NCBI GenBank assembly: GCA_944363045.1
Contig: CALVTT010000003.1
Coordinates: 1-64,000 of the forward strand
Length of the DNA: 64,000 nucleotides
Direction: 5' to 3'
Source of the DNA: an uncultured Clostridia bacterium
GTDB taxonomy: Bacteria; Bacillota; Clostridia; Christensenellales; Borkfalkiaceae
Numbering within the stretch: the first letter of the stretch is position 1; every line of letters begins with the position of its first letter. Both the position numbers and the translations under genes were made by a program. The notes beneath the pieces are model-generated. The model saw nothing but the letters and a program-made list of their open reading frames with translations. It was not told where the DNA came from and searched no databases. Positions 52,457 through 60,759 of this stretch are shown in pieces.

Positions 52457-53047
52457 ATGAAGATCTGTGTATTCGGCGCAGCCAGCGCCGCCATCGACCA
52501 AAGCTATATCGACGAAGTGGAAAAGCTCGCCGAACAGATGGCACGCCGCGGGCATTCGCTCGTCTTCGGCGCGGGCGGCTCGGGCCTGATGGGCGCTGCG
52601 GCGCGCGGCACCAAGCGCGGGGGCGGGTATATCCACGGCGTCATCCCCAACTTCTTCCGCGAGGAACGCCTTGAATCTATCTATGATGCGTGCGATAAGC
52701 TCACCTATACCGAGACGATGGCCGAGCGCAAGACGACGATGGAGGACGACTGCGATGCCTTCATCATCGTGCCGGGCGGCATCGGCACGCTGGAGGAGTT
52801 CTTTGAGGTCATCACCTTGAAGCAGCTGGGCAGGCACCATAAAGCCATCGCTTTCTACAATTTGAACGGCTATTACGACAGCCTCGAAGCCTTTATGCAC
52901 GAGATGTCTCAAAAGAAGTTCATGGCTGCGGCCTGCCATGAGATGTACAAGATCTTTACCGATGCGGACGAGCTGTTTGCCTATCTCGAGAACTACTCTC
53001 CCGAGGATCTTTCACCGCGCACGCTCAAAAACACCAACGAGATCTGA
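52457..53047 (+). CDS. LOG-family nucleoside monophosphate phosphoribohydrolase
   Basis: 196 residues. Rossmann-like LOG fold: CVFGAASAAIDQSYIDEVEKL, VFGAGGSGLMGAAARG, AERKTTMEDDCDAFIIVPGGIGTLEEFFEV with the PGGxGTxxE catalytic/phosphate motif. The family cleaves AMP or related nucleotides to base and ribose 5-phosphate. AAAGGAGCAGAAAAAGT precedes the ATG. Monocistronic with its own promoter and terminator. Confidence 0.92.
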   Translation: MKICVFGAASAAIDQSYIDEVEKLAEQMARRGHSLVFGAGGSGLMGAAARGTKRGGGYIHGVIPNFFREERLESIYDACDKLTYTETMAERKTTMEDDCDAFIIVPGGIGTLEEFFEVITLKQLGRHHKAIAFYNLNGYYDSLEAFMHEMSQKKFMAAACHEMYKIFTDADELFAYLENYSPEDLSPRTLKNTNEI

Positions 53048-53065
53048 ACGGAAGACGAGATAAGA

Positions 53066-53092
53066 CGGCGGCCCCTGCGGCCGCTGTTTTGA
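53066..53092 (+). terminator. Terminator after the LOG gene
   Basis: CGGCGGCC pairs with GGCCGCTG (one wobble), then TTTT. Confidence 0.75.
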
Positions 53093-53163
53093 TGTCAATG
53101 AGCGGACGGGCAGCGGCGCCGCGCCGCAGTAAAATTTTTTTGCAAATTTTTAATGGCGGCATC

Positions 53164-53214
53164 TTGACAAGCGGAAAAAAAGACCGTATAATAGAAAGAG
53201 GAAATCGATTAACT
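53164..53214 (+). promoter_or_regulatory. Promoter and LacI-type operator of the GH43 operon
   Basis: TTGACA (53164-53169), 17 bases, TATAAT (53187-53192). The palindrome AATCGATT with central CG (53203-53210) lies at the transcription start, as expected for the operator of the LacI-family protein encoded in the operon. Confidence 0.78.
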
Positions 53215-53248
53215 TATTATCTCATATTCACATAGAGGAGCATACGGC

Positions 53249-54754
53249 ATGAAAAAGCAGGCATTCAATCCCTATCTTCCGCTCGATACCTACATCCCCG
53301 ACGGCGAACCGCACGTCTTCGGCGACCGCGTCTACATCTACGGCTCGCACGACAAGGAGGGCGGCGAGACCTTCTGTATGCTCGACTACGAGGTGTGGTC
53401 GGCGCCCGCCCACGATCTTTCCGATTGGACGACGAAAGGCACGAGTTACAGCGCCGCGCAGGATCCGCTCTCCAAAGAGACCAACCGCCCCTATCTCTAC
53501 GCGCCCGACTGCGTCCGCGGCAAGGACGGGAGATACTACCTCTATTACTGCCTGAGCGGCGACAAGGGGCAGGGCGGCTACTTTGGCCCCGTGGGGGTGG
53601 CGGTCTCCGATACGCCCGACGGCAAGTTTGAGTTTTTGGGGCACGTCCGCTTCCAGGACGGCACGCCCTGCACCCGCTTTGTGCCCTTCGATCCCGCCGT
53701 CATCAACGACGGGGGCACCGTCCGCCTCTATTACGGTACCTGGTACCCCTTCGATCAGTTCTCCTTTTTTATGAAGCCCGTCATGCGGCGCGTGCAGGCA
53801 GGGATGTTCGGCAAGAGCGTTAAGGAGATCAAGAAGGAACCGGGCGGCGTGATGGGGCCCGTCTGCTGCACGCTGAAAGACGATATGCTCACCATTGCCG
53901 ATGGCCCCCGCCGCATCCTGCCCGCCGATACGCGCGGCACCCCCTTTGAAAGCGGTATGTCAAGCAAGCCCGTCGAGGGCCACCGCTTCTTTGGCCACGG
54001 ATTTTATGAGGGCGCTTCCATCCGCAAGGTCGGCGATACCTACTATTTCATCTATTCCTCCGTCAACAATCACGAGCTCTGTTGTGCGACGAGCAAGTAC
54101 CCCGACCGCGATTTTACCTACCGCGGGGTCATCGTCTCCAACGGCGACGTGGGCTATGAGGGCCGCCGCGAGCGCGACCGCCTCAACCACACGGGCACGA
54201 CGCACGGCAGCATCGAGAATATCAACGGGCGGTGGTACGTCTTCTATCACCGCCAGACGCACGGTACCGACTATTCCCGCCAGGGCTGTGCCGAGCCCAT
54301 CGAGATCTTGCCCGACGGCAGCATCCCGCAGGTGGAAATAACTTCCTGCGGGCTCAACGGTGGGCCGCTCAAGGGGGAGGGGGAGTATCCCGCCGTCATC
54401 TGCTGCAACCTTACGAACGGCCATATGCCGCACGGGGGGAACGCCTCCTTTTCGGGCATCCCCATGATCACGAGTAAGGGGGAGGAGCGCTTCCTTACCG
54501 GCCTTAAAGCGGGCACCCTCATTGCCTATAAGTATTTCGATCTCTCTAAAACGCAGGAAGTCTTTGTCACGGCGCGCGGCAAGGGAACGCTCGCGCTGGA
54601 AGGGGCGAGCGTGCAGGTGGAGAGCAAGGAGTGGCGGGAGTACCGCCTGCCCGCCCCAAAACACGGAACGAGGGAGGCGCTCATGTTTCGCGTGACGGCG
54701 GGGGAAGCGGAAATGCTCAAATTTCGGCTTTTGAGCAGGGAGGATGAGGCATGA
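53249..54754 (+). CDS. Glycoside hydrolase family 43 protein
   Basis: 501 residues. Five-bladed GH43 propeller: an N-terminal DGEPHVFGDRVYIYGSHD carrying the general base Asp, YLYAPDCVRGKDGRYYLYY with the pKa-modulating Asp, and GFYEGASIRKVGDTYYFIYS with the catalytic Glu. The last 100 residues form a beta-sandwich that may bind sugar. No signal peptide, so it acts in the cytosol on imported arabino- or xylo-oligosaccharides; the exact substrate is open. AGAGGAG precedes the ATG. The stop overlaps lacI-type regulator start (ATGA). Confidence 0.92.
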   Translation: MKKQAFNPYLPLDTYIPDGEPHVFGDRVYIYGSHDKEGGETFCMLDYEVWSAPAHDLSDWTTKGTSYSAAQDPLSKETNRPYLYAPDCVRGKDGRYYLYYCLSGDKGQGGYFGPVGVAVSDTPDGKFEFLGHVRFQDGTPCTRFVPFDPAVINDGGTVRLYYGTWYPFDQFSFFMKPVMRRVQAGMFGKSVKEIKKEPGGVMGPVCCTLKDDMLTIADGPRRILPADTRGTPFESGMSSKPVEGHRFFGHGFYEGASIRKVGDTYYFIYSSVNNHELCCATSKYPDRDFTYRGVIVSNGDVGYEGRRERDRLNHTGTTHGSIENINGRWYVFYHRQTHGTDYSRQGCAEPIEILPDGSIPQVEITSCGLNGGPLKGEGEYPAVICCNLTNGHMPHGGNASFSGIPMITSKGEERFLTGLKAGTLIAYKYFDLSKTQEVFVTARGKGTLALEGASVQVESKEWREYRLPAPKHGTREALMFRVTAGEAEMLKFRLLSREDEA

Positions 54755-55758
54755 TCACCATCTACGACATCGCCAAGGAGTGCGGCTGCTCGTCGGCAAC
54801 GGTGAGCAAAGTCTTCAATCAAACGGGGAACATCAGCGAAAAGAAGCGGCGCGAGGTATTGGAGACGGCGCAGCGGCTGGGTTATGTGCCCAACGTGGCG
54901 GCGCGCTCGCTCGTCAGGCAGCGCTCCAACATGGTGGGCGTGCTGCTCTATGTCGATGAGAGCCTCGGCCTGCGCCACGGCCTCTTTGCCGAGATCTTGA
55001 ACCGCTTCCGCGCCGAGCTGGAGAAGAACAACTACGAGATCGTGCTCATCTCCGAAAAGGGAGAGACGTGGGGCGGGCGCTTCCTCGACCACTGCCGTGC
55101 GCTGCGCCTCGACGGCGTCTTCTGCCTCTGCTGCAAGTACGAGAGCGAGGCGGTGCGCGAGCTCATCGGCGGCAATATCCCCCTCGTCGCCTTCGAGTCT
55201 CCCTACGAGGAGAAGCCCTCCATCGAGAGCAAGAACTTCGAGGGCGCCAGGCGGCTCACCGAGTACCTCATCGAAAACGGCCACCGCGAGATCACTTTCA
55301 TCGCGGGCACCGACATCCCCATCACGCACGACCGCATCGCGGGCTATAAGGCGGCGCTGAAAGAGCATCATATCCCCTTCGAGGAGGAGCGCCTGCTGCA
55401 CACCAGCTTTTTCAGCAACGACCGCGGCTCCCGCGCCACCGAACTGCTCCTTTCTTCCCCGAAGCCCTTTACCGCCGTCATGTATCCCGACGATTACACC
55501 GCCATCTCCGCCTACCGCGACCTCAAGGCGGCGGGCTACAGGGTGGGGGAGAACATCTCCGTGACGGGCTTTGACGGCGTCAACTTCGGGGAGATGGCCA
55601 TGCCCAAGCTCACCACCATCCGGCAGGACGCCGTGCGCATCGGCGAGGGGGCGGCAAGGATGCTGCTCGATCTCATCGACGGCAAGGAAGTGCCCTGCGG
55701 CAAGACCCGCCTCGAGACCGAGCTCGTCATCGGCGAGAGCGTGAAAAAGATCGGCTGA
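54751..55758 (+). CDS. LacI-family transcriptional regulator
   Basis: 335 residues. N-terminal HTH ITIYDIAKECGCSSATVSKVFNQTGNISEKKRREVLETAQRLGYVPN with hinge helix ARSLVRQRSNMVGVLL, then a periplasmic-binding-like sensor domain (EYLIENGHREITFIAGT, VTGFDGVNFGEMAMPKLTTIRQD). Overlaps the GH43 stop by 4 bases. Probably represses its own operon through the AATCGATT site and is released by the sugar product of GH43. Confidence 0.93.
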   Translation: MITIYDIAKECGCSSATVSKVFNQTGNISEKKRREVLETAQRLGYVPNVAARSLVRQRSNMVGVLLYVDESLGLRHGLFAEILNRFRAELEKNNYEIVLISEKGETWGGRFLDHCRALRLDGVFCLCCKYESEAVRELIGGNIPLVAFESPYEEKPSIESKNFEGARRLTEYLIENGHREITFIAGTDIPITHDRIAGYKAALKEHHIPFEEERLLHTSFFSNDRGSRATELLLSSPKPFTAVMYPDDYTAISAYRDLKAAGYRVGENISVTGFDGVNFGEMAMPKLTTIRQDAVRIGEGAARMLLDLIDGKEVPCGKTRLETELVIGESVKKIG

Positions 55759-55779
55759 CTAAAAAGTAAAATGAAAGTA

Positions 55780-55812
55780 TGCTCCCGGGCCGCCGCCGGG
55801 GGCATATTTTTT
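55780..55812 (+). terminator. Terminator after the GH43-LacI operon
   Basis: TGCTCCCG pairs with CGGGGGCA (one wobble), followed by TATTTTTT. The T run ends only three bases before the MITE. Confidence 0.8.
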
Positions 55813-55815
55813 GTT

Positions 55816-56204
55816 ATACTGTAAGGGAACAGTACGAACCCGCTTTTTCGTCGCGGCAAGACGTGTTTTGCGGGCATTCGGCAAAGCCGAACGCCGCGCC
55901 TTTTCCGTCTGCCGCTCCTCTTCGCCAAAATCTTTTCAAAGAAAATATTTTGGCGAGGGCTGTGGTATCAATGTGCGCCTTGCCGTTCATCGTCTTTGCA
56001 ATACGCGGGTATTGCTGCATCCTCTTCACGGCAAGGCATCCCAAAATCTACTCGCCAAAAGTGCGAAGCAATCAAAAGCTGCGGTTTTGCTCCTAGACAA
56101 GGCAAGGGCCGCAGGCCGTGCCGAGCGCACGGTCAAGGGCCTTAACGCAGTATCGGGGCAAAACACGCGCTTTTGATCGGGTTCCTATTATTCCCTTACA
56201 GTAT
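55816..56204. mobile_element. MITE-like element, copy 2 (389 bp)
   Basis: Same terminal repeats and the same right-hand 240 bases as the copy at 5880-6156, with few differences. Its left arm is longer by about 110 bases, with extra AAAATCTTTTCAAAGAAAAT-type dyads. Flanked by TA on each side if the repeat is taken from CTGTAAGGG. No coding capacity. Confidence 0.87.
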
Positions 56205-56259
56205 AGAGCGGCGGAAGGCGTAAAAAGAAGTGCAAAAGAGAAGTGCGAAAAGGGGCGCG

Positions 56260-56285
56260 AAAAGGGGCGGCATTGCTGCCGCCCC
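56260..56285 (-). terminator. Terminator of the zinc-uptake operon
   Basis: On the minus strand GGGGCGGC pairs with GCCGCCCC and is followed by TTTT. Confidence 0.75.
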
Positions 56286-56298
56286 GAGGCGCGGGGGA

Positions 56299-56395
56299 AA
56301 GTTTTCAGGCGCTTTGCGGAAGAAGTTTTCAGGCGCTTTGCGGAAGAAGTTTTCAGGCGCGTTTGACGGAAGAAGTTTTCAGGCGCGCTTTGCAG
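56299..56395. repeat. Four tandem copies at the znuB 3' end
   Basis: Units begin AAGTTTTCAGGCGC at 56299, 56323, 56347 and 56373 (24, 24 and 26 bases apart). The last overlaps the znuB stop and final codons, so the gene's 3' end has been copied outward three times. Confidence 0.9.
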
Positions 56396-57242
56396 TGAAG
56401 CCGACGAGGCTGCAGGCGGCAAAGGCTGCAAGGTCGACGGCGACGATGGTGGAGCCGACGGGCGTCGACAGCCAGATGGAAAGCAGCAGCCCCGAAACGG
56501 CGCACACCACCGAGAGGATGGCGGAAAAGACGGTCACGCGCTTGAAGCTCTTGAAGAGACGCATTCCCGAAAGCGCGGGGAAGATGACGAGCGCCGAGAT
56601 GAGGAGCGAGCCTACAAGGTCCATGGCAAGCACGATGATGACGGCGATGACGACGGCGATGATGAGGTCGTAAAGCTCCGTCCTCACGCCCGAGGCCTTG
56701 TAGAAGGTCTCGTCGAAGGTGACGGCGAAGATCTTGTGATAGAGGAGCACAAAGACGATGACGACGGCGACGGAGAGGCCCACGCTCATCCACAGGTCAA
56801 AGGGGGTGAGTTCCAAAATGGAGGTGGAGCCGAACAGCGTCGTACACACATCCCCCGAGACGTTGGAGGAACCCGAAAGATTATAGATCAAATATCCAAT
56901 AGCAAGTGCAGAGACCGAGATGAGGGCGAGCCGGGCATCGCCGTTGACTTTGGCTTTTCTTCCCGAGCGCAGGAGCAGCACCGCCGCCAGAATGGTGACG
57001 GGCAGGATGATGAGCATCTGATTTGTGATGCCCGCCACCGCCGCCACCGCCATTGCGCCGAAGGCAACGTGCGAGAGGCCGTCTCCGATGAAGGAGAAGC
57101 GTTTTAGGACGAGCGTCACGCCGAGGAGGGCGGCGACGAGGGCGATGAGGGTGCCGACGATGACGGCGCGCCAGACGAAGGGGTATTGGAAGAAGGAGAT
57201 AAATTCCGCCCATGACATGACGGAGAGAAGTTCATGCCGCAT
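56379..57242 (-). CDS. znuB: Zinc/manganese ABC transporter permease
   Basis: 287 residues, eight or so membrane helices of the ABC-3 (ZnuB/MntB) family: WRAVIVGTLIALVAALLGVTLVLKRFSFIGDGLSHVAFGAMAVA, then VSGDVCTTLFGSTSIL, FAVTFDETFYKASGVRTELYDLIIAVVIAVIIVLAMDLVGSLLISALVIFPAL. It forms the metal channel with ZnuC and ZnuA. ATG 57242 lies inside the end of znuC (overlap of 11 bases). The C-terminus FTAKRA is the source of the tandem repeat that follows. Confidence 0.93.
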   Translation of the reverse strand: MRHELLSVMSWAEFISFFQYPFVWRAVIVGTLIALVAALLGVTLVLKRFSFIGDGLSHVAFGAMAVAAVAGITNQMLIILPVTILAAVLLLRSGRKAKVNGDARLALISVSALAIGYLIYNLSGSSNVSGDVCTTLFGSTSILELTPFDLWMSVGLSVAVVIVFVLLYHKIFAVTFDETFYKASGVRTELYDLIIAVVIAVIIVLAMDLVGSLLISALVIFPALSGMRLFKSFKRVTVFSAILSVVCAVSGLLLSIWLSTPVGSTIVAVDLAAFAACSLVGFTAKRA

Positions 57243-57960
57243 GATCGCCTCCCGCAAAGAGCTTTCCCGCCTCGCTCTTTTGGTATTCTTCCGTCGTGCC
57301 GAAGAAGCAGCTCCCGTGCATGACGTGCAGGATGTGCGTCGCATAGCCGAGCACGGCGGCGATGTCGTGCGAGATCATAAGGATGGTGATGCCGTCCTCA
57401 CGGTTGAGCCCTTCGATGATGCCGTACATCTCCTGCGTGACTTTGGGGTCGAGGCCGGCAACGGGTTCGTCCAACAGCAATAGGGTGTCCGTCGCGCAGA
57501 GCGCTCTCGCCAGCAGTACGCGCTGCAGCTGTCCGCCCGAAAGTTCGCGGTAGCATCGCTTTTTAAGAGCCGCAATACCCAACCGCTCCATCTTCTCCTC
57601 CGCCTTTGCCCGCTCCCTTTTGGTGTAGAAGGGGCGGAGCCCGCACTTTTTAAGGAAGCCCGAGATGACGATCTCCTCGACGGTGGCGGGGAAGTCGCGC
57701 TGGACGGGCGTCTGCTGCGGCAGATACCCGATGGTGGAGCGCTTTAAGGCGGGGCTGCGTTCGATCTGTCCGCCGAGCAGCGGCTGCAGCCCTAAGAGCG
57801 TCTTGACGAGGGTCGATTTGCCTCTGCCGTTCTCGCCCACGATGCAAAGATAATCGCCGCGCGTCACCTCAAAACCGATGTGTTCGGCGACGGCGTGATT
57901 TTCGTAGCCGAGGGTGAGGTCGCGGCAGGAGAGAAGTGTCTCCCGTTCATTTGTATCCAT
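57232..57960 (-). CDS. znuC: Zinc/manganese ABC transporter ATPase
   Basis: 242 residues. Walker A GENGRGKST (Arg replaces the usual Ala/Ser), Q-loop GYLPQQTP, signature LSGGQLQR, Walker B LLLLDEPVAGLD, H-loop MISHDIAAVLG. Short C-terminal tail FAGGDHAA. It lies 12 bases after znuA with GGAGAAG upstream of related starts, and overlaps znuB. Confidence 0.93.
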   Translation of the reverse strand: MDTNERETLLSCRDLTLGYENHAVAEHIGFEVTRGDYLCIVGENGRGKSTLVKTLLGLQPLLGGQIERSPALKRSTIGYLPQQTPVQRDFPATVEEIVISGFLKKCGLRPFYTKRERAKAEEKMERLGIAALKKRCYRELSGGQLQRVLLARALCATDTLLLLDEPVAGLDPKVTQEMYGIIEGLNREDGITILMISHDIAAVLGYATHILHVMHGSCFFGTTEEYQKSEAGKLFAGGDHAA

Positions 57961-57972
57961 GCCGCGCTTCCC

Positions 57973-58992
57973 TCAGTTGAGCGCCGTTTGGAGGACGGCG
58001 AGGTTATCCCGCATGATCGCAAGGTATTGGGCGCCCGCCTCAACGGCCTTCGCGTCCACCGATTGCAGCGAGTTGAGGGCGAGGATGCCCTGCGATCTGC
58101 TCTTTGTATTGGCGATGATCTGTTCGGCGATGCCGTGCGAGCTGTTTTCCAGCACCATCACATAGGGGAGCTCGTTCTCGTCGACGGCCTTGACGAGGGC
58201 GAGCACGGTCGCAAAGCTCGCCTCCGTCTCTGCCGAACAGCCCGAAAAGGCGGCGTAACAGGTGAGGCCGTAGTCATGGGCAAGGTAGCGGAAGGGGTAG
58301 CGGTCGGCAAACACCAGCACGCTGAGCTTGGCGGAGGAGACCATGTTACCGTATTCCTCGTCGAGGGCGGAGAGCTCTTGCAGATAGCGCTCGCAGTTGG
58401 CGCGGTAGAGCCCGTCGCGCTCCCCGTCGGCGGCGCACAGCTCCTCTGCGATGGCGGAGACGAGCACCTTCGCATTGCGCAGGGAGAGCCAGATGTGCTC
58501 GTCGATCTCCTCTCCGTGCGCATGATCGTGCTCGCCGCTCTCCTCGATGCCTTCCTCCTCGGTGAGCGCCCTGTCGCCGAGCGCTTCGATAAGGTCGAGA
58601 GAGCGCACGTCCTCCTCGGCGTTTGCAAGCAGCGTGCGCGCCCATTCGTCGGACTCGCCGCCCGTGTAGATAAAGAGATCGCTCCCCAAAATGGCGACTT
58701 TGTCGCTCGCCGAGGGCTGGAAGTTATGAAGATCGGCGCCCGAATCTTCGAGCAGCTCGATCTCCACGTCCTCGACGCCCCTCGTCAGCACGCGCACCCA
58801 ATCATATTGAGGGAAGATGGTGCAGACGACGTGCAGCTTGCCGTCCTCCGCTCCCGCCGTGCAGGCGCCCGCAAAGAGGAACATAAGGGCGGTAATGCCC
58901 GCAAAGAGGGAGATAAAGCACTTTTCAAGCCTTTCATGCGGCGCCTCCCGTGCGCACGGGGCGCGCCGTTTGCAGAAGAGCCTGCGCGGCAT
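57973..58992 (-). CDS. znuA: Zinc-type solute-binding lipoprotein with a suspect start
   Basis: ZnuA/TroA family: VVCTIFPQYDWVRVLTRG, the metal His in GADLHNFQPSASD, a His/Glu-rich loop GEHDHAHGEEIDEHIWLSLRNAK with the second His, and SVLVFADRYPFRYLAHDYGL with the third. Lipobox FAGAC. The only in-frame start is ATG 58992, which has no ribosome site and gives an odd 30-residue Arg-rich leader. A strong GGGAGG and ATG at 58937 would give a normal leader (MK-LEKCFISL), but is one base out of frame (ATGAAAGGC instead of ATGAAAAGGC). Either an A was lost, a sequencing error, or slippage restores the frame. Confidence 0.85.
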   Translation of the reverse strand: MPRRLFCKRRAPCAREAPHERLEKCFISLFAGITALMFLFAGACTAGAEDGKLHVVCTIFPQYDWVRVLTRGVEDVEIELLEDSGADLHNFQPSASDKVAILGSDLFIYTGGESDEWARTLLANAEEDVRSLDLIEALGDRALTEEEGIEESGEHDHAHGEEIDEHIWLSLRNAKVLVSAIAEELCAADGERDGLYRANCERYLQELSALDEEYGNMVSSAKLSVLVFADRYPFRYLAHDYGLTCYAAFSGCSAETEASFATVLALVKAVDENELPYVMVLENSSHGIAEQIIANTKSRSQGILALNSLQSVDAKAVEAGAQYLAIMRDNLAVLQTALN

Positions 58993-59632
58993 GGTATTTC
59001 ACGGCTGTAACAATGGCGACGATGAGCGCCGCAAGAGCTGCAAGGAAGGGCAGCCAGCCGTCCGTGCGGATGGAGCAGGCGGGGTTGCCGCTGCAATAGA
59101 TGGGCAGGATCTGCGAGCCGTTGAGCGTGAGTGCCGCAACGATGCCGCCGAGCAGCATCGCGGCCGTGACGGCGGCGGCAAAGAGCAGGAGGGGCAGAAA
59201 GTCGTACTTCTTCTTCAAGAGGAGGACGGCGGCAAGCGCGGTAAGGGCAAGCCCTGAAAGAATGGTGAGAAGGGCGAGGATGCCCGTTAAGATCGTGCCC
59301 GTCTCCGCATAGTAATAGAAGGGCACGGCGATGTCGCCGAACACCTCTTGAGGGGAGGAAAAGCTGCCTGAAATGGTGGCGAGGGCGAACGACCAGACGC
59401 TGACGCCCACTTCGCGCCCCACGTCCAGATTGTGGATATAGGCGAGGTCGCAGAAGCAGAAGGCGAGCATGAGGACGCTTGATAGGAGCGCGCAAAGGAG
59501 GAGGGGAGAGAGCTTTTTTAAGGAGGCGCGGTACTCCTCCTCGCGGGCATGGCGCAGCTCGATGAGCCGCCTGCGCTCGCGGGCGGAAATTTTCTCGGCG
59601 GCGGCCTGTGCCGCCACGGTATTTTGTTTCAT
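58934..59632 (-). CDS. Membrane protein of the zinc-uptake operon
   Basis: 232 residues. A charged N-terminal coil (AAEKISARERRRLIELRHAREEEYRASL), then about five membrane helices (LSPLLLCALLSSVLMLAFCFCDL; GTILTGILALLTILSGLALTALAAVLLL; FLPLLLFAAAVTAAMLLGGIVAAL; LPFLAALAALIVAIVTAV). The loop GSQILPIYCSGNPACSIRTDG has paired cysteines. It overlaps the apparent znuA start and lies directly after a DUF1980-like lipoprotein gene. Function unknown; context suggests metal homeostasis. Confidence 0.75.
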   Translation of the reverse strand: MKQNTVAAQAAAEKISARERRRLIELRHAREEEYRASLKKLSPLLLCALLSSVLMLAFCFCDLAYIHNLDVGREVGVSVWSFALATISGSFSSPQEVFGDIAVPFYYYAETGTILTGILALLTILSGLALTALAAVLLLKKKYDFLPLLLFAAAVTAAMLLGGIVAALTLNGSQILPIYCSGNPACSIRTDGWLPFLAALAALIVAIVTAVKYHAAQALLQTARPVRTGGAA

Positions 59633-59666
59633 GATATTTCTCCGAAAGATGATGTAGGGGGACGGT

Positions 59667-60188
59667 TCAGTCCGTCACATAGTAGGCGAGCGAGGAATAG
59701 TCCTCGATCACCGCAAGGGAAGCGACGTCAAAGCGGAACATTTGAATGTACTCCGTCTGTCCGTTGGGTACGCCGTTCGTGTAGGCGGCAATGGCGATCG
59801 TCTCGGGCGTCTCGCTCTCGAGCCTGCCCGCAATGTGGATCCATGCCTTGTCGTTGGTGTCCTCGCTCTGATTTCTGGGGGCGGGGATGTCGCCGTTGTA
59901 GTCAAGGATAAAGCCGATGATGGTGTCGTTGCCGCAGGTGCAGCCCACGCCCGAGGAGCACTTGCGTACGCCGAGCGTGTAGTCCTCCCCCGTCTCGATG
60001 TCCGAAAGCTCATAGACGAAGCAGTCGAGCTCGATATCCGAGCCCATGTACGAGGAGGGGAAGGCGAGCATATTGGTCATGGTCTTAAAGAAAGTGCGCT
60101 CGTTGAGCACATAGTCGCAGCCTGTAAAAGCGAGCAGGGCGGCTGCGAGGATCAGCGTGGAAAGAATGTGGCGCAATGCGCGTTTCAT
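59667..60188 (-). CDS. Lipoprotein resembling the DUF1980/TIGR03943 metal-linked domain
   Basis: 173 residues. Lipoprotein signal with lipobox AFTGC. The body fits the OB-like DUF1980 pattern: SYMGSDIELDCFVYELS... LGVRKCSSGVGCTCGNDTIIGFILDY... KAWIHIAGRLESETPETIAI, with a CSSGVGCTC cluster in place of the usual CCAAD. That family is often controlled by Zur or Fur and found with zinc transporters, which fits this operon. ATG 60188 follows GGAGACC. An AT-rich stretch upstream (60195-60250) probably holds the promoter, but I see no clear Zur box. Confidence 0.7.
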   Translation of the reverse strand: MKRALRHILSTLILAAALLAFTGCDYVLNERTFFKTMTNMLAFPSSYMGSDIELDCFVYELSDIETGEDYTLGVRKCSSGVGCTCGNDTIIGFILDYNGDIPAPRNQSEDTNDKAWIHIAGRLESETPETIAIAAYTNGVPNGQTEYIQMFRFDVASLAVIEDYSSLAYYVTD

Positions 60189-60290
60189 GAGTGGTCTCCA
60201 AAATTAAGTTATAGTAAATATAAATAAATTGAGAATATAGTATAACAAAAGAGCAAGACAAAGGGTGCGGAGAGGCCTCATTTCCGCACG

Positions 60291-60331
60291 AAAAGGCGCG
60301 CAGCATAAGCCGCGCAAGCGCTTTTTTGTCT
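60291..60331 (-). terminator. Terminator of the small Cys-containing gene
   Basis: On the minus strand GCGCGGC pairs with GCTGCGCGC and is followed by TTTT. Confidence 0.65.
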
Positions 60332-60343
60332 TGCCGGAATTAT

Positions 60344-60658
60344 TTAACAGCTTATTTTGACTTTGAGGGAGACGGGCGTAGCCGCGAAACGGCGGCGGGG
60401 CGCGGTGCTCTTCTTCTCCTCGACGGAGAAGACGGGAGCGGCGGGGCGTTCCTCCTCTTCGGAGGGGGCTGCCGTGCTAAACGCGCGCATGAGGTCGTTG
60501 CAGAGGCTCATCTCCGTGCAGATCGGGCAGTCCTCCGAGGAGAGGCACTCGTGCTCTGCATTGATCCCCAAGAAGGTAGAGGAGAAGACGAGGCAGAATA
60601 CAAGGCAGAGCGCCGTCAAAAGGGCAGCTGCCCGCCGCAAAACTTGTCTGCGTTTCAT
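60344..60658 (-). CDS. Small secreted or membrane protein with HEC...C cysteine motif
   Basis: 104 residues. MKRRQVLRRAAALLTALCLVFCLVFSS signal/anchor, then INAEHECLSSEDCPICTEMSLCNDLMRAF, a short His/Cys motif, and a disordered Pro/Glu tail ending VSLKVKISC. Similar HxC...CxxC fragments occur in clostridial proteins next to metal genes. ATG 60658 follows AAGGAGGTACGGC. It has its own promoter and precedes the zinc operon. Confidence 0.7.
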   Translation of the reverse strand: MKRRQVLRRAAALLTALCLVFCLVFSSTFLGINAEHECLSSEDCPICTEMSLCNDLMRAFSTAAPSEEEERPAAPVFSVEEKKSTAPRRRFAATPVSLKVKISC

Positions 60659-60697
60659 GCCGTACCTCCTTTTTTCCCTTGGGATGATCCGCCCTAT

Positions 60698-60727
60698 ATT
60701 GTAGCGCGCTCTTTCGCAGCTTGTCAA
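60698..60727 (-). promoter_or_regulatory. Promoter of the zinc-locus small gene
   Basis: On the minus strand: TTGACA (60727-60722), 18 bases, TACAAT (60703-60698). Confidence 0.78.
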
Positions 60728-60759
60728 GACTTTTTTTCGGTTTGACAAAAATTTCACAA

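Noticed and set aside
60190..60255. A Zur box upstream of the zinc-operon lipoprotein
   Set aside because: The region is AT-rich with GTTATA/TATAAC ends, but no good match to known Zur palindromes.
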